A stretch of DNA of 64,000 nt from Paracyclopina nana (taxonomy: Eukaryota; Arthropoda; Copepoda; Cyclopoida; Cyclopettidae). The stretch spans positions 1,927,001-1,991,000 of the forward strand of contig JAGUCH010000008.1 in assembly GCA_019096065.1 (NCBI GenBank), in the 5' to 3' direction. Position 1 is the stretch's first letter. Each line of letters opens with the position of its first letter. The position numbers were made by a program, and so were the translations under genes. Positions 1-10,289 of the stretch are shown piece by piece. Under the pieces are notes generated by a model. The model ran no database searches, had not been told where the DNA came from, and saw only the letters and a list, made by a program, of their open reading frames with translations.

Positions 1-110
1 TAGTTGTGGGATGTGGATTTAAATTATACAGTAAATTGACTTCGTCTTCATCCAACAGGGCCAACAGTCTTGTATAGAGTGCAAATGGAATGAGAGCAAG
101 TTTTTCAATG

Positions 111-452
111 CTATGCGTGTCCCTTGCCCTCATGAAAGCAAGAAAGACCTACCCAAGCGAGCTTAAAGATTTCAATCAGACTTGAGATTTGGCACAACAA
201 GCGTTTTCTTTTTTCAACAGCGACAGATTTATTGCAAATTTTTTTTATCAGCTTATGTTGACTATGAACAAGCTTTCTTAGTCTTGACTTGATTCTTGTA
301 TCAAAAGCTACAGCTGTGCTGTAGCAAACGTTAAAGATAGCTTCGCAAAGAGCATTGACTCCACATGCGTCAAGGTTTTGGATAATGTCAATGGCTCCTT
401 CTTTACAACGGAGTAGTGCCTTGATAATGCAAAGTGATTTTTTACGAGACAT
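111..452 (-). CDS. Small basic virion-associated-like protein of the Polinton-like element
   Basis: This single-exon frame encodes 113 residues. The middle is Lys/Arg-rich and helical in character (RIKSRLRKL, then KRKRLL), preceded by a Cys-containing helix around residues 25-45. The layout (short N-terminus with SRKK, a 'LCEAIFNV' segment, then a basic helix) resembles a small conserved protein that accompanies ATPase and capsid genes in Polinton and adintovirus genomes; this is from memory of the family and is inference. It lies 27 bp downstream of the ATPase stop on the same strand and is the last gene of the collinear cluster. A pyrimidine run ending in TTTTTTAG sits 5 bases before the ATG. 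DNA binding in the particle is plausible but unproven. Confidence 0.55.
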   Translation of the reverse strand: MSRKKSLCIIKALLRCKEGAIDIIQNLDACGVNALCEAIFNVCYSTAVAFDTRIKSRLRKLVHSQHKLIKKICNKSVAVEKRKRLLCQISSLIEIFKLAWVGLSCFHEGKGHA

Positions 453-479
453 TTGTTCTAAAAAACTGTATCTTGTACC

Positions 480-1322
480 TTAAGTGCGTGCATTCTTTTC
501 AAGGTAAGCAATGAGAGGACGTTCAAAGCTAAACATGTTTGTCCGAAGGCGTAAATGTTCTGGGCATTGTTGCTGAAAAACAAAAAAAAATGCATGCAAA
601 GGAAAATCAAATGCAATTGGATTACCTGAAAATCAATGACAAGGTAACCATAGCTATGACTTGTGGCGTCTTTGTAAGCATCAATGACAAATCTTGTGTG
701 GTAGGGACGAAACTGACTCGCAATGCTGATCATATCACGAGTTGACCTTGGATTTTTTGTCAGGACAAACACCTGGCTTTGTAGTGAGATTTGCTTGTAG
801 ACAGGACTTTGAAAAAATATAGATTGACTGACAAAAATGAGCGAAAGCTTGAGATGGTGAACACAAACAGTGACCTAAAATGGAAAGAGTGCATCATGCA
901 AAGGACATGCAAATGAATGAAATGACTTACTGCTTCGATGAATTCAATAGATTTGAGAGTTGCCAATAGTTGATCATCAAATATGATGAGGAGTGAACCA
1001 CCCTTATTCTTTTCAGCTCTTGCCAACGCTTTCAGCTCCTCCATACTAATCATGCGTGCGATGGAATCATCAATCAACCCTTCACGTCGCATATCATTAT
1101 ACATTTCTTGGTTTTCTTTGTACACCAAAAAAACCCGGGTTGGTGCTGGTGAAAAAATACGATGCTTCTCTTTGAGCGCATTGTACACAAATGTAGTTTT
1201 GCCAGACTGAACAAGATGAAAAATATTTACAAATGTACATTTATTTTTATTTTCAAAATTGTTACTTTACTAGGTCCAGCAATGAGAATGCTACAAGGTG
1301 TTTCAAAGGAACATGAATACAT
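480..1322 (-). CDS. A32/FtsK-like DNA-packaging ATPase, four exons
   Basis: A P-loop ATPase expected to drive genome packaging into capsids. Exons by decreasing coordinate: 1322-1266, 1206-931, 874-626 and 572-480, all phase 0, giving 224 residues. The Walker A motif GPSKSGKT (residues 16-23) is created by joining exons 1 and 2. Walker B is LLIIFDD (about 91-97). The C-terminal part has the KNPRSTRDM and YGYLVIDF stretches typical of Polinton/adintovirus ATPases. Introns are 59, 56 and 53 bp with GT-AG ends (GTAACA, GTAAGT and GTAATC donors). An in-frame TGA three codons before the ATG supports the start. Length is short but usual for the family. It sits between the RING gene and the small basic gene. 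Confidence 0.85.
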
Positions 1323-1405
1323 GGTGAGTCATGAGATCATTTTAAAATAGTTGGCTTTCTTAGGTACAGTGGAGATCATTAGTTGTGTATCAAGTGTTTG
1401 TCAAG

Positions 1406-2534
1406 CTAAAAATGAAGACGATGGGGACAGGTGGTTGACCAATGCCACAAAGAACCGCAGCGATAGCATTGACCATACGGAGGCTGTGGGGGATAGGGCA
1501 GATTGCTCAAGAGAGGCACGGTTTGCCATGCTGCAGTCATCATGGGATTGGATTGGAACTGTTGTGCACGCTGTTGAGCATGCTGTTGAGCATGCTGAAC
1601 ATGTCGCATGGCCTCCAAATGAAATTGGAGTCCTTGCTGAGTAAATGGGTCAGAAGGTTCCAATGCTGCAGCAGGACCAGAGGGTCCAGACATTGCCGAA
1701 AGTGGAGGTGCTGGAGCCAGCACAAGAGGTTGTGGAGGTGGGTCAACCACCTCTTCTTCCTCTACTGGTATTGCATCCTCAAGTTGAGGCTCTTGCATCA
1801 AGATGTGTGCAACTGCCTCTTCTACTTCTTCAGCTCTTGCAGTCTCTTCAGCAACAACATTGTTGCTCTCTAGGTCGTCTTCCAGAGCATTTCCAGGCTC
1901 CACAAATGCCAAAGGTGATTGGGCAATTGGGACTGGAGCATCCAACACCAAGGGAGCATCAATCCAGAATTGATCCTCTTCCAATAGCAAAAGCTCATCA
2001 CCCTCTTGCAGCACTACTGCTACCTCATGTTGCTCAGTGGGTGTGTTGGCCAACAATTGAGTCTCAACTACATTTGGTACAACTTGAACAGGGTCTTGAA
2101 CCATGTCTGGTTCCTGTACAGGTGCTTGCTGCATCCACAAATCTTGAGCCAACCAAGTTAGTTGCCCATCTCACAAATTTGTAAGGCAGCACAAAGCCAC
2201 GCTCGTCAAAGGTAAGTTGCAAGTCTGCAATCCGAGCCGGAAATAAGATGCGGATCATGTTTGCCAGAACCACATCACTAGACACACAACGAAGACGTTC
2301 GCGACAGATGGGACACACAACTTTATGCCTTCCAATTAGAGCAGCAGTGCGAGTCCAGTTTGTGAGACAAAAGTTGCAAAATGAGTGTGAACAATTGGTC
2401 CTATAAAACAAAGAATGTTGACTCTTGCCAGCCAAAATTTAGAAGCATAGTTACCTCACTGGATCAATCAAAAGATCAAGGCACACTGCACAAGACAACT
2501 CTTGCTCAATAAGATGTTGGCGAAGATGATACAT
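1406..2534 (-). CDS. RING finger / CCHC zinc-knuckle protein, three exons
   Basis: Exons 2534-2455, 2400-2175 and 2128-1406 give about 342 residues. The N-terminus is a complete C3HC4 RING: CAVC (near residues 17-20), CSH then CNFC, and CPIC, with the first pair in exon 1 and the rest in exon 2. A long Glu/Pro/Ala-rich acidic middle follows, then an Ala/Gln/His-rich segment. The C-terminus carries a CCHC-like knuckle in which CYRC is followed by H and C (CYRCGSLWHWSTTC). RING proteins are usually E3 ubiquitin ligases and zinc knuckles bind nucleic acid, so an E3 that associates with nucleic acid is a reasonable inference. The 46-bp second intron contains CTAAC, a good branch point. The first ATG follows the polymerase stop by 26 bp, directly after CTTTAG. 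Confidence 0.75.
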
Positions 2535-2560
2535 GCTAAAGAGGAAAAAGTGAAAAACGA

Positions 2561-5500
2561 TTAGAGACTGTCAATAAAGTCTTGAAACATGGTTTGTTGA
2601 ACATTTAATGGTATGCCTTCACAATCTGGACACTTTTCCTCAAAGACTGCAATTTCACAAGATCCATAGGGCAAGGTATGGATGCCACAAGGTAGCAAAT
2701 GTCTTTTATCATCCATGGCAGCCAAAGCTACTTTGCGCACATTAGCTGTCGTCACACTAAAGTCTTTTTTTCGAATAACATGAAAGCTGCTGTAGACCTT
2801 TGAAAAGTTTAGCAGACTTTCCTTGTAGTCTTCAAAACTCAATTGCTTCATGGCATGTTTGCCAACACCTTTACATTTTTTAGTTGTGAACCCATCACCA
2901 TTGGTGGCATAGGTAGTTGGCTCACACGACAAGGCATACACTTTGCTACGAAGACAAACTGCAGCTCTGATGGTAGCCACACCTCCACTTTCATCCTTGA
3001 CCAATCCTAATTGTCGACTTTTGCTTGCATCATAGAGCGGATGGTTTGGAGGGTAATTGGAAAAGTCAACATGATTTCTTAGTGCCGCCAACTCAACTGT
3101 CTCATCTTGACTTTTGAAATAAATCAAAAATGAGTCTGTGTCAGATGTAAGAATTTGATGATCCTTGAGAATGGGTGCCAATGTGTGGTAAAAGCCCTTG
3201 AGCATGATCAACTTGCTAAACTCAAGCACAGAGAAACCGCTAAAGATTGGTTTGTTGAGATGAACCTTCTTGGGCTTGAAAAAGAGAAAGGCGGCATTGT
3301 CACCAATGATCTTTGTTGCCATCAAGAAAGCGTCACTTGCGTAGCGAGCCCGTTGCCGATCAGATAAAGTAATCAGTAACCTGATGTAGTTACGTACACA
3401 TTCAAGGAGCTTTCCTGAAATGTGAAATGCAACTAAAAAAAAATACAAATCATCATTGCTTGCTTACCATAATTTGCGTTGGATGTCAATTTCATCTGCT
3501 TCTCCTCAAAGGGAGATCCAGCATTTGCCCTCATGATGGTGCAGAGTTCAATGAATACTCTAATGTAATCTTCTTGATAAAAACGAACTATACGATGTAT
3601 TTTTTTCAGAATGATGCCTCGACTGATGTAATACTGCAACAGTGCCAAATGGCAAATGTAGATTGATTTGGGCTTAAATGTGGCTGTGAGCTTTGGAGTT
3701 GGCTTGTAGCATGATCCCTCCCCCAGCATTGTCCAAGCCACTTTTTGATAGTCTGAAAGATCATCAAATGTGGGTGTGTATTTTTCTGTGATGAGAGGCA
3801 TATGACGATCACGTCGATGAAGGTGCAAAGGATATTCCAAGTCCACTTCGCACACATAGCCATACCCTTGATTGACAAGAGCATCAGGAGCCATGGGATC
3901 AAAATTGTTGATGTCCTCTTGACTCAAAAAGCTAAAGTCTCGTAAGGGTAGAGGAAAGCACTGAGCTTGCCTGAAAATAAAATGATTTGATCAACCGCTC
4001 TTCAAGTTCAAACAAGTATTACCCATAAAGGTTGTTGAAATCAAAGAGTTTGAGGCAGTCCACACCAGGAGTTGCCTCCTGATAGCGCATCCCAGTGAAA
4101 CAAAGACCTCCTCGTAAACCTTCTTCAAACATGCGATACATGCTTAGATCCGTGAGGAGCTCAATGGAAACGCCGGTTGATTTCAAAAATGAATTGAATC
4201 CAAAACCAGGGAGACTAATAAATTTAAAAGGGTGAAGACCAAAATTTGCCACCATCATCTTGTCATAACGCTGACAGGCCTCTGCCATGATGTAGACATC
4301 AACTAAAAAAAACAGCTAGAAAATGTATTGCATGCATGTGTCACAGCTTACCCAAGTTGTACAACAACAAGTATTCTTTGAGGTTGGCAAGTTGAAACCT
4401 GTGAAACAAGGCTTCTCCTTGCGCATGTTCCTCACGGGTAATTGGGATGGACTGGGTCAAAATGGAGTAAAAATCCTCATAGGGTGGAAAAGTGTCCCTG
4501 TCTAAATAGTTTAAATCAACCAATTTATCATATGGAAAAATTGATTTGCGGGTCAACAGTTCCACTCGCTGAGGTTCAAAGACACCATGCTCATTTTGAC
4601 AAGCCTTAGATTGCTTTAAAAGTGTATAGTCATGACCACTTTTGTGCAATGTCTTGCCAACTTCAGCCAAAGAAGAGTTGAGATGAGCATAGGCATCAAT
4701 GAAGGTGAACCTTGTTGGAAAAAAAATCATGTATCACAACATCCAAAAAGATCATGTACTACATCTTACCAATTAAAATCAAACCCACGAAGCCCCTCAG
4801 TGTTCTTGGCCAGTCCAGTTGCATACTTGATCCTGGGGTTGTCTCCCAAAGCCTTGTAAAGAAAATAGTAATCATAGTTGGCCCCATTGAAGGAAATGAC
4901 TGGGATTTTGCTCTTGGAATCCATTTTGAGCAGGTTGCATCGAGCATGAGCCTAGGGCAAGGATTACTTTGATAGATTGTTGAGCGTTGCTTCTTTACAT
5001 TACCTTCCCCAAAAAGGTTCCATCAAAATGATTGTGATCCCTGACACCTTCACCTGGCTCTACAGGTGCACGACACAAGTGGCAGGTGGTGGCCTCTTGA
5101 AAGGCTTGCTCATTTTGTGGAGTCATTCGTAAAGGCACAATAGTTTTGACAATTCGCAGCAAGTCTGCTTCCAGATCAAGTAGCCTTTCAATGAAGGCCT
5201 TTCCAGCATCTTGTGTGAAGATTGTTTCTTCATGCAACACTTTTCCCCCAGCATTCACAATAATGAAAACAACACTGATGGCTTCATGCTCTCTAACATT
5301 GCGAGTGTAGGATGTTGCACAACGACAACGACCCAAACACACATTGCAATCAGGTTGCAAAGGATGAGACATGGTCTCAAAATCAAAATAGATTGAAACT
5401 GGATAAGCCACATGGGCTGAAAACTTGTTGAACTTCAAGGTAGGTTTTGCTCCATCCTCTGTTAAGGCAGGCATGGTTTCAATTTGATTTGTGGATGGAA

Positions 5501-6002
5501 AACAAGCAAACTGAGCACAGTGATGCCGGTACTTGGGTTGAGAGTAAAACACTTTGAGACATCGTTCACAAATAAAGGAATAGGCATTTCTACGTTGATG
5601 CACATGTCGTTTCAAAAACAAATAGGTATTCTTGATGAGCAAGTAGCGATAGTCTCCAGTGTGGGTCACAACCCTCAAAATGTTTGCACACTTTTCACGA
5701 AATGCATGCTGTGGGTTGGCCACATCCATCAAATAGACAATGGCTTCATTGTCTCCTGATAAATGAAACAAGTTGACTGCAAAGCTGTGGACTGGTCCAT
5801 GTTGAGCTGTCCATGCCTCAAGAGCTTCAAAATTCCCATCTTGAGCATGTGCTTCATGATGCAGCCAATGGCGAAGGGGCCGTAGTCTGTGTTCTGCGCA
5901 AACTTTTGAGGCAACCGCAAAATAATAGGAGGCATCATTTGGCACATTCAAATCTTGCACATGATGACTGCGAGGATGATTCAAGTTGATGAGGAATTCC
6001 AT
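2561..6002 (-). CDS. Protein-primed family B DNA polymerase, six exons
   Basis: Replicative polymerase of the element. Exons 6002-5004, 4951-4770, 4710-4352, 4302-4023, 3970-3468 and 3414-2561 join in frame to 1058 residues, the usual size for Polinton PolB. Motifs: a C2HC-like finger near 145-162; exonuclease I FDFETM (206-211); a CHLC...DHNH treble-clef-like finger near 306-325; exonuclease II FNGANYDYYF (354-363); motif A DFNNLYG (601-607); motif B NANYGK ending at 776; motif C DTDS (866-869). Motifs A and B each span or touch an exon junction and appear only after splicing, which confirms the model. Introns are 52, 59, 49, 52 and 53 bp, all GT-AG. TTTTAAAG lies 8 bases before the ATG. The N-terminal extension found in relatives is shorter here. 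Confidence 0.92.
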
Positions 6003-6049
6003 GATTTCACTTTAAAAGAAACAAAAAAGGATGGTGTTAAAGTAACATC
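6003..6049. promoter_or_regulatory. 47-bp head-to-head gap between polymerase and capsid-like genes
   Basis: The polymerase ATG (minus strand) and the capsid-like ATG (plus strand, 6050) are separated by only 47 bp. Any shared promoter or leader must overlap coding DNA on one side. The gap contains an A-rich/T-rich tract, which read on the minus strand is a pyrimidine run ending in AAAG just before the polymerase ATG. Confidence 0.4.
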
Positions 6050-8169
6050 ATGTTTGTGCGAAAACAATCTTGCTCTTTGCGAGCCATCTATCATGTTGAG
6101 TAAGCTGCTACAACATTGTTTACTAGAACATTACAAACATTTCTTTTAGCCACATTTCATGTTGCAATGAACGCCTCTTTGCAAGTTGGTGTTTGAGTCA
6201 AGACATTGATCCAAGATCCCAAACCCAGCCCACTGAGCAGGCACGAGTGCAGGCCCCCGAGCCCGCGGTGCAGGCCCCCGAGCCCGTGGTGCAGGCCCCC
6301 GAGCCCGCGGTGCAGGCCCCCGAGCCCGCGATGCAGGCCCCCGAGCCCGCGGTGCAGATCCCCGAGCCTGCGGTGCAGGCTGCGGAGATCTCAGAGCAGG
6401 AGACCTCGGCGGAGACCTCGTCCGCAGAGACTGCCAAGCCCACTGTGTCCTGTGCTACCATCGCATCAATAAAAACGTATCCTCACTTTAAACCTGTACG
6501 CACGTGTCAAGGTCATGGAGATGATGCAATTGATCATCGTAAGCTCAAATCAACTCTACCACTATCATTAGAGTCATTTTTTTCTTTTAGCCTACTGCTG
6601 CAATATTCTAGAGTATCAAGAATACAAGCGCAAGAAAAGTTTGGCTTGGCAATGTTGATCCAATACACATCTGGTCTTGAGCATGCACTTGAACCCTTTC
6701 TTGTCGGTCGTCATGAAATTGCCGTTGCTGAAGCATGGATTCCCAATGCGTTTGTCAACACACATTTTCCAATCCACCAAGCTGATGTGCCACTCATTGC
6801 AGTGGAAATGACAACTCCCTCCAAAGCCTTCTCGCTAGGCTTTGAATGTATTCATCTTGCTCCTCACAACAGTTTGACTCAGTTTGACTTTTTTAAAGAA
6901 CTCAAATTGTTTGACTCAACTTCAATCCAATTCTTTTATGATGCATTGTTTGATCAACTGTCCATTGGCCTAGCACCAAACACAAATGTATGGTTACATG
7001 TTTCAATGGCCAAAATCATGTTTGGGAAAAAGGAACAAGTGCTGAGACATCCAGCCTTCAAACAACGGATAGTTGTGAATGATCAAGTGTACTTTACATT
7101 CTCCTCTCAAGGTTTGAAAAAGTTGAATGGTCTCTGTCGTCTCGATGGTAATTTCAGCATGGATGACTCATTTCCATCGACAAAAGTCAGCGATTGCTTG
7201 ATACAATGCTTTGAGACTGAGCAACCATGGCTTGCTCACTTGCATTTAGGCCACAACTTGCCAGAGACAAGAGCCAAAAACAGCATGCTCCATTTGGTGG
7301 TCAAACATCTCAATTTTTCTAGCTTGGTACCAAGAGATGTAGCAAAGTTGCACTTTGCTTTAGTAGACCTTCATCATAACCCTCTTCAACTTTGTCCCAG
7401 TGCTCCTCCCATCATTTTGAAGGTGTACATTAGACGCTTGACCATGCCAATCTGTGAGTTGACGAGAATTTTTTCGACTCGGCAAGGCACAGAGCAGAGG
7501 CTAGATTATCCTCTGCCCATGACCAATGCAAGGTCCAATTGGATTGTGGGTCTTTCTTCACTGAGCTTTCCACTCATATTTAACCTTTCATCTGATGATG
7601 CTCAAGTTGAGGCTGTCATGACTCCAGGTGTCTTGGGTGCACCATCATCACTCATCACCTTTGCATTTCCCACAAAGATCTCATCCATTCATGAGCTTTT
7701 AAACACATTGCGATTTGAAACAAATGGATTATTGTCAGTGTCTTCCACCTTTCCTATTGTGTTGTCCTCCAGGCAGGGCAAGTCCTTTGACCTAAAGCTG
7801 TCAAAGGCTGTCCTTGGCATATTTGGTGGACATGGAGAAGGCAAGATTCAAGTCAAGCAAGACTTTACATTTCCATATTTGCCTCAATTACCCATCAAGG
7901 AACCGTTCACCATTGAAACAAATGTTGTCGTCAACAAGATCATCAAGCTACTACCACATGTTGATGCAAGCAATGGATTTTTTTCAACTGAATTCCATCA
8001 TGTGGACTATTATCCAATTGCAACCAATCAAGTCTCTAGCCTAGATTTGACCATCAAAGATGGTTCTGGTGAACCCATCATGACAAGAGACATTGTCGCT
8101 ACCTTCATCTTTAAAAAGCTAGGGCCTGATCAAAGTTATATTGACACATGTGCCACTGTGTTTACATGA
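6050..8169 (+). CDS. Probable capsid (minor/penton-like) protein, two exons
   Basis: Exon 1 is 6050-6099 and exon 2 is 6150-8169, joined by a 50-bp GTAAGC...TTTTAG intron to give 689 residues. Without this join the long frame has no ATG until 6331, so the spliced start is preferred. Residues of about 40-85 form a low-complexity stretch of repeated VQAPEPA units encoded by 21-bp repeats. A segment with WIVGLSSLSFP and the C-terminal DYYPIATN...LDLTIKDGSGEP...FIFKK pattern resemble capsid-type proteins of Polinton-like elements that I recall from invertebrates; which capsid position it fills (penton or other) is inference. The gene lies head-to-head with the polymerase and inside the element's otherwise minus-strand block. 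A poly-A signal AATAAA follows at 8205-8210. Confidence 0.6.
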
Positions 8170-8533
8170 TTCTCATTTTATTTTATTACTTCATGTACTG
8201 TTATAATAAAAAAGTGACCATCATGGACATGCTTGCTTGACCCATGCATTCATCATCTTGATGTCATGGCTTTGACCATGCATTGCATGAGCTCTTGGAC
8301 AAAACAAGAGCGGCCTCCACATCTGCACAAGTCCTCTCCAGTGATGGCAGATTCTTTGTCGTTAGGTCCTCAATGATGGATACTCATCATCCGGTAAAAA
8401 AGTCACAAGTTGCACATACTTCCTTGATGTTGCATCGCAATTCCCTGTCAATTCCAACAATCAAAGGTTGACAACAATTCAAGTTAGTCCTTGCAATGTG
8501 CTTTGCATCTCCTTTCACCAATAAATGTGGGCT
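8170..8533. other. Intergenic stretch between convergent capsid-like and C2H2 genes
   Basis: This stretch holds AATAAA at 8205-8210, a likely poly-A signal for the plus-strand capsid-like gene, and T-rich runs near 8176 usable on the minus strand. A 62-codon plus-strand frame (8283-8471) has no recognisable feature and I do not annotate it. Confidence 0.5.
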
Positions 8534-9130
8534 TCATGGCAAGATGCGTGTTGCTTCAATTTCAAGTGAGAATTCTAAAAGTGCATTGAAAATCCAACCA
8601 CTTCCTTGCACATTTTCAAGACATTCTATGCGCAATGCAATTTCATCCAGACAAGCCAATAATGCTTCATGAATGCGATTGATTGTGCCTAAAGCAAGTT
8701 GGTGTCTAGTTGCTCTTAATGGAACTTGAATATCTTCTTCTCGCTCTCCTTGTGCATTGAGCGAGTAGAAATGAGAGATGAGCACAAGCGAAAAAGCCAA
8801 CCCTCCCATCCTATTGAGTTGGCTTTTGAGCAAGTCGACTCCTGCTTGTAAATCTGGAGATGTTTTGAAACTAGCAAGTGTATTGTGCTGAATCGACTTT
8901 GCATAGTGAACAATATTGCCCCCAAACGCAGTCTTGACCAACATGAATGTATCTGTAGCATTGTGACTCTCCAAGTGGTTGAGATAGTCTGCTCTAGACT
9001 GAAAATGTGGGTGGGGCGCTGGGCACACAAAGCACTCGAATCGAATGCGTATTCTGTGTCGCTTCATCTGATGCCATCGTAGCCCACGCTCTGTGGCAGA
9101 GGCAAATCCACACACTGCACAAAGCACCAT
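8534..9130 (-). CDS. C2H2 zinc-finger protein with GSGW module
   Basis: A single-exon gene of 198 residues. Two C2H2-type fingers occupy the N-terminus: CAVC...HQMKRH (about residues 4-25) and CFVC...HLESH (about 33-56). The rest is helical and contains GSGWIFNALLEFSLEI near the C-terminus. In Polinton-like proteins that I recall, a C2H2 region followed by a GSGW segment often precedes or is fused to the polymerase N-terminus; here it is a separate gene with the capsid-like gene in between. That link is inference. The ATG follows a pyrimidine run ending in TTAAAG by one base. It is head-to-head with the small membrane-protein gene (41-bp gap). The frame ends abruptly after a short basic tail, so a missing downstream exon is possible. 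Confidence 0.6.
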   Translation of the reverse strand: MVLCAVCGFASATERGLRWHQMKRHRIRIRFECFVCPAPHPHFQSRADYLNHLESHNATDTFMLVKTAFGGNIVHYAKSIQHNTLASFKTSPDLQAGVDLLKSQLNRMGGLAFSLVLISHFYSLNAQGEREEDIQVPLRATRHQLALGTINRIHEALLACLDEIALRIECLENVQGSGWIFNALLEFSLEIEATRILP

Positions 9131-9171
9131 ACTTTAAGAGAGACAAAAAGCTAGCAAGGGCAACTACAGCC

Positions 9172-9438
9172 ATGACAACTCCTCCATCCTCGCCACACCC
9201 TAAAGACAGTTTGCTCATTCGCTTTATGAGAAAGAAGGCAAACTGCATCATACTTTTTTTGACCCTACTCATCTCTCTCCTGGGCTTCTTGCAACTGGTG
9301 ACGACAAAAATTGATGATCAACTCATCTCTGCGATTGCAGTCCACTTGTTGGCATTGCTCAATGAAACTAGCCTCGATGCATCCATACAAAATAATAACT
9401 TGACATTTTGTCATAAACCAATGACATCGGTATTTTAA
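9172..9438 (+). CDS. Small single-pass membrane protein of the element
   Basis: Starting at the ATG at 9172, this frame encodes 88 residues. A hydrophilic N-terminus with RFMRKK is followed by one strong transmembrane segment (CIILFLTLLISLLGFLQLV, about residues 24-42) and a polar C-terminus with potential N-glycosylation sites. Small membrane proteins are common in Polinton and adintovirus gene sets, often without sequence similarity. The longer frame from 9007 overlaps the C2H2 gene antisense and lacks support, so the later ATG is chosen; CTACAG lies 2 bases before it. I do not recognise the family. Confidence 0.5.
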   Translation: MTTPPSSPHPKDSLLIRFMRKKANCIILFLTLLISLLGFLQLVTTKIDDQLISAIAVHLLALLNETSLDASIQNNNLTFCHKPMTSVF

Positions 9439-9600
9439 CAATGTATTTTTATTTCATGTCATTTTGTACATGTATAAATAAATAAAAAATGATAATGTTG
9501 AGCAAAAATTGATAATCATGTCTCAAGAGAAAAAAAAATCCTTCATGTAGCCAATATACTTTTTAGGCAACAAAAGATAACACAAAAACTCTTTGTTCAT

Positions 9601-10095
9601 TCATTCAAACAAAATTGTTTGAATACTTTGGCTCAATGTTCCTGCTTGTCCAAGGGGGATAAAAAAGGTAAAATTTCCACGATTGGTACAACGTTGCAGG
9701 CACAAGGTCTTGGAGGAAAATCCCTGTCGCATTTCATTACCAGGCACATGCTGGTCAATTTTATATATGCGAAGGTTTGCAGTTATATTAATGATGCGCG
9801 ATCTCAATTCTCCTTCGCCCTCCAAGCCCAAGTGTCTAATGTGGGACCCAATACTCAAGGGAACTGATGGTGAGGGGATTTGCGTATTATTTCGCATACT
9901 TGGGTATGCATCAAGTCTCCCTTGATTTTGCGTGATCCATGGGCTTTGCGTCCCTTGAAAGTTTTGGGAGTAGTTTTCTTGTGGGGCACCCCCTTGGAAG
10001 CTTTGGATGGCTTGCGGGGCTTGCGGACCCTGTGGGGCTTGCTGAGCTTGTGGGGCTTGCGAGTTTTGGGCATTGTTATACATAAAAGTGTCCAT
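9601..10095 (-). CDS. Gln/Pro-rich protein, unknown function
   Basis: From the ATG at 10095 this frame encodes 164 residues. The first third is made of repeated QAPQ/QQAPQ units, followed by a Ser/Gln/Asn-rich stretch. The C-terminal half is ordered in character (IINITANLRIYKI, then GNFTFFIPLGQ). I do not recognise it; an adhesin or structural protein of the element is possible, but only position supports that. The frame could be opened further upstream by an alternative start at 10122, and splice-like sites (CTTTTTTAG, CAAG then GTAGG) occur between 10150 and 10280, so a spliced 5' leader is possible. Confidence 0.45.
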   Translation of the reverse strand: MDTFMYNNAQNSQAPQAQQAPQGPQAPQAIQSFQGGAPQENYSQNFQGTQSPWITQNQGRLDAYPSMRNNTQIPSPSVPLSIGSHIRHLGLEGEGELRSRIINITANLRIYKIDQHVPGNEMRQGFSSKTLCLQRCTNRGNFTFFIPLGQAGTLSQSIQTILFE

Positions 10096-10289
10096 GTTTT
10101 TCAAGTTACCCCTATTGAACAATTACTGTCCTAAAGTACCATTCCTTTTTGAATCGCGAGTCTCTGGGGTGATTTGTTATTGTTTGAAAATGTCCTACCT
10201 TGAGTTGAAGTGTGATGATGGATATATGGCAATCCCTAAAAAAGAGATTTGAAAAAGTACATGGTGAGAGCCCAAGAATTTTACCTAGG

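Noticed and set aside
1645-2184. 179-codon Gln/Leu-rich plus-strand frame
   Set aside because: Antisense shadow of the acidic Pro-rich region of the RING gene.
6193-6195. TTG at 6193 as start of the capsid-like protein
   Set aside because: An ATG at 6050 reaches the same frame through a proper 50-bp intron, so a non-ATG start is not needed.
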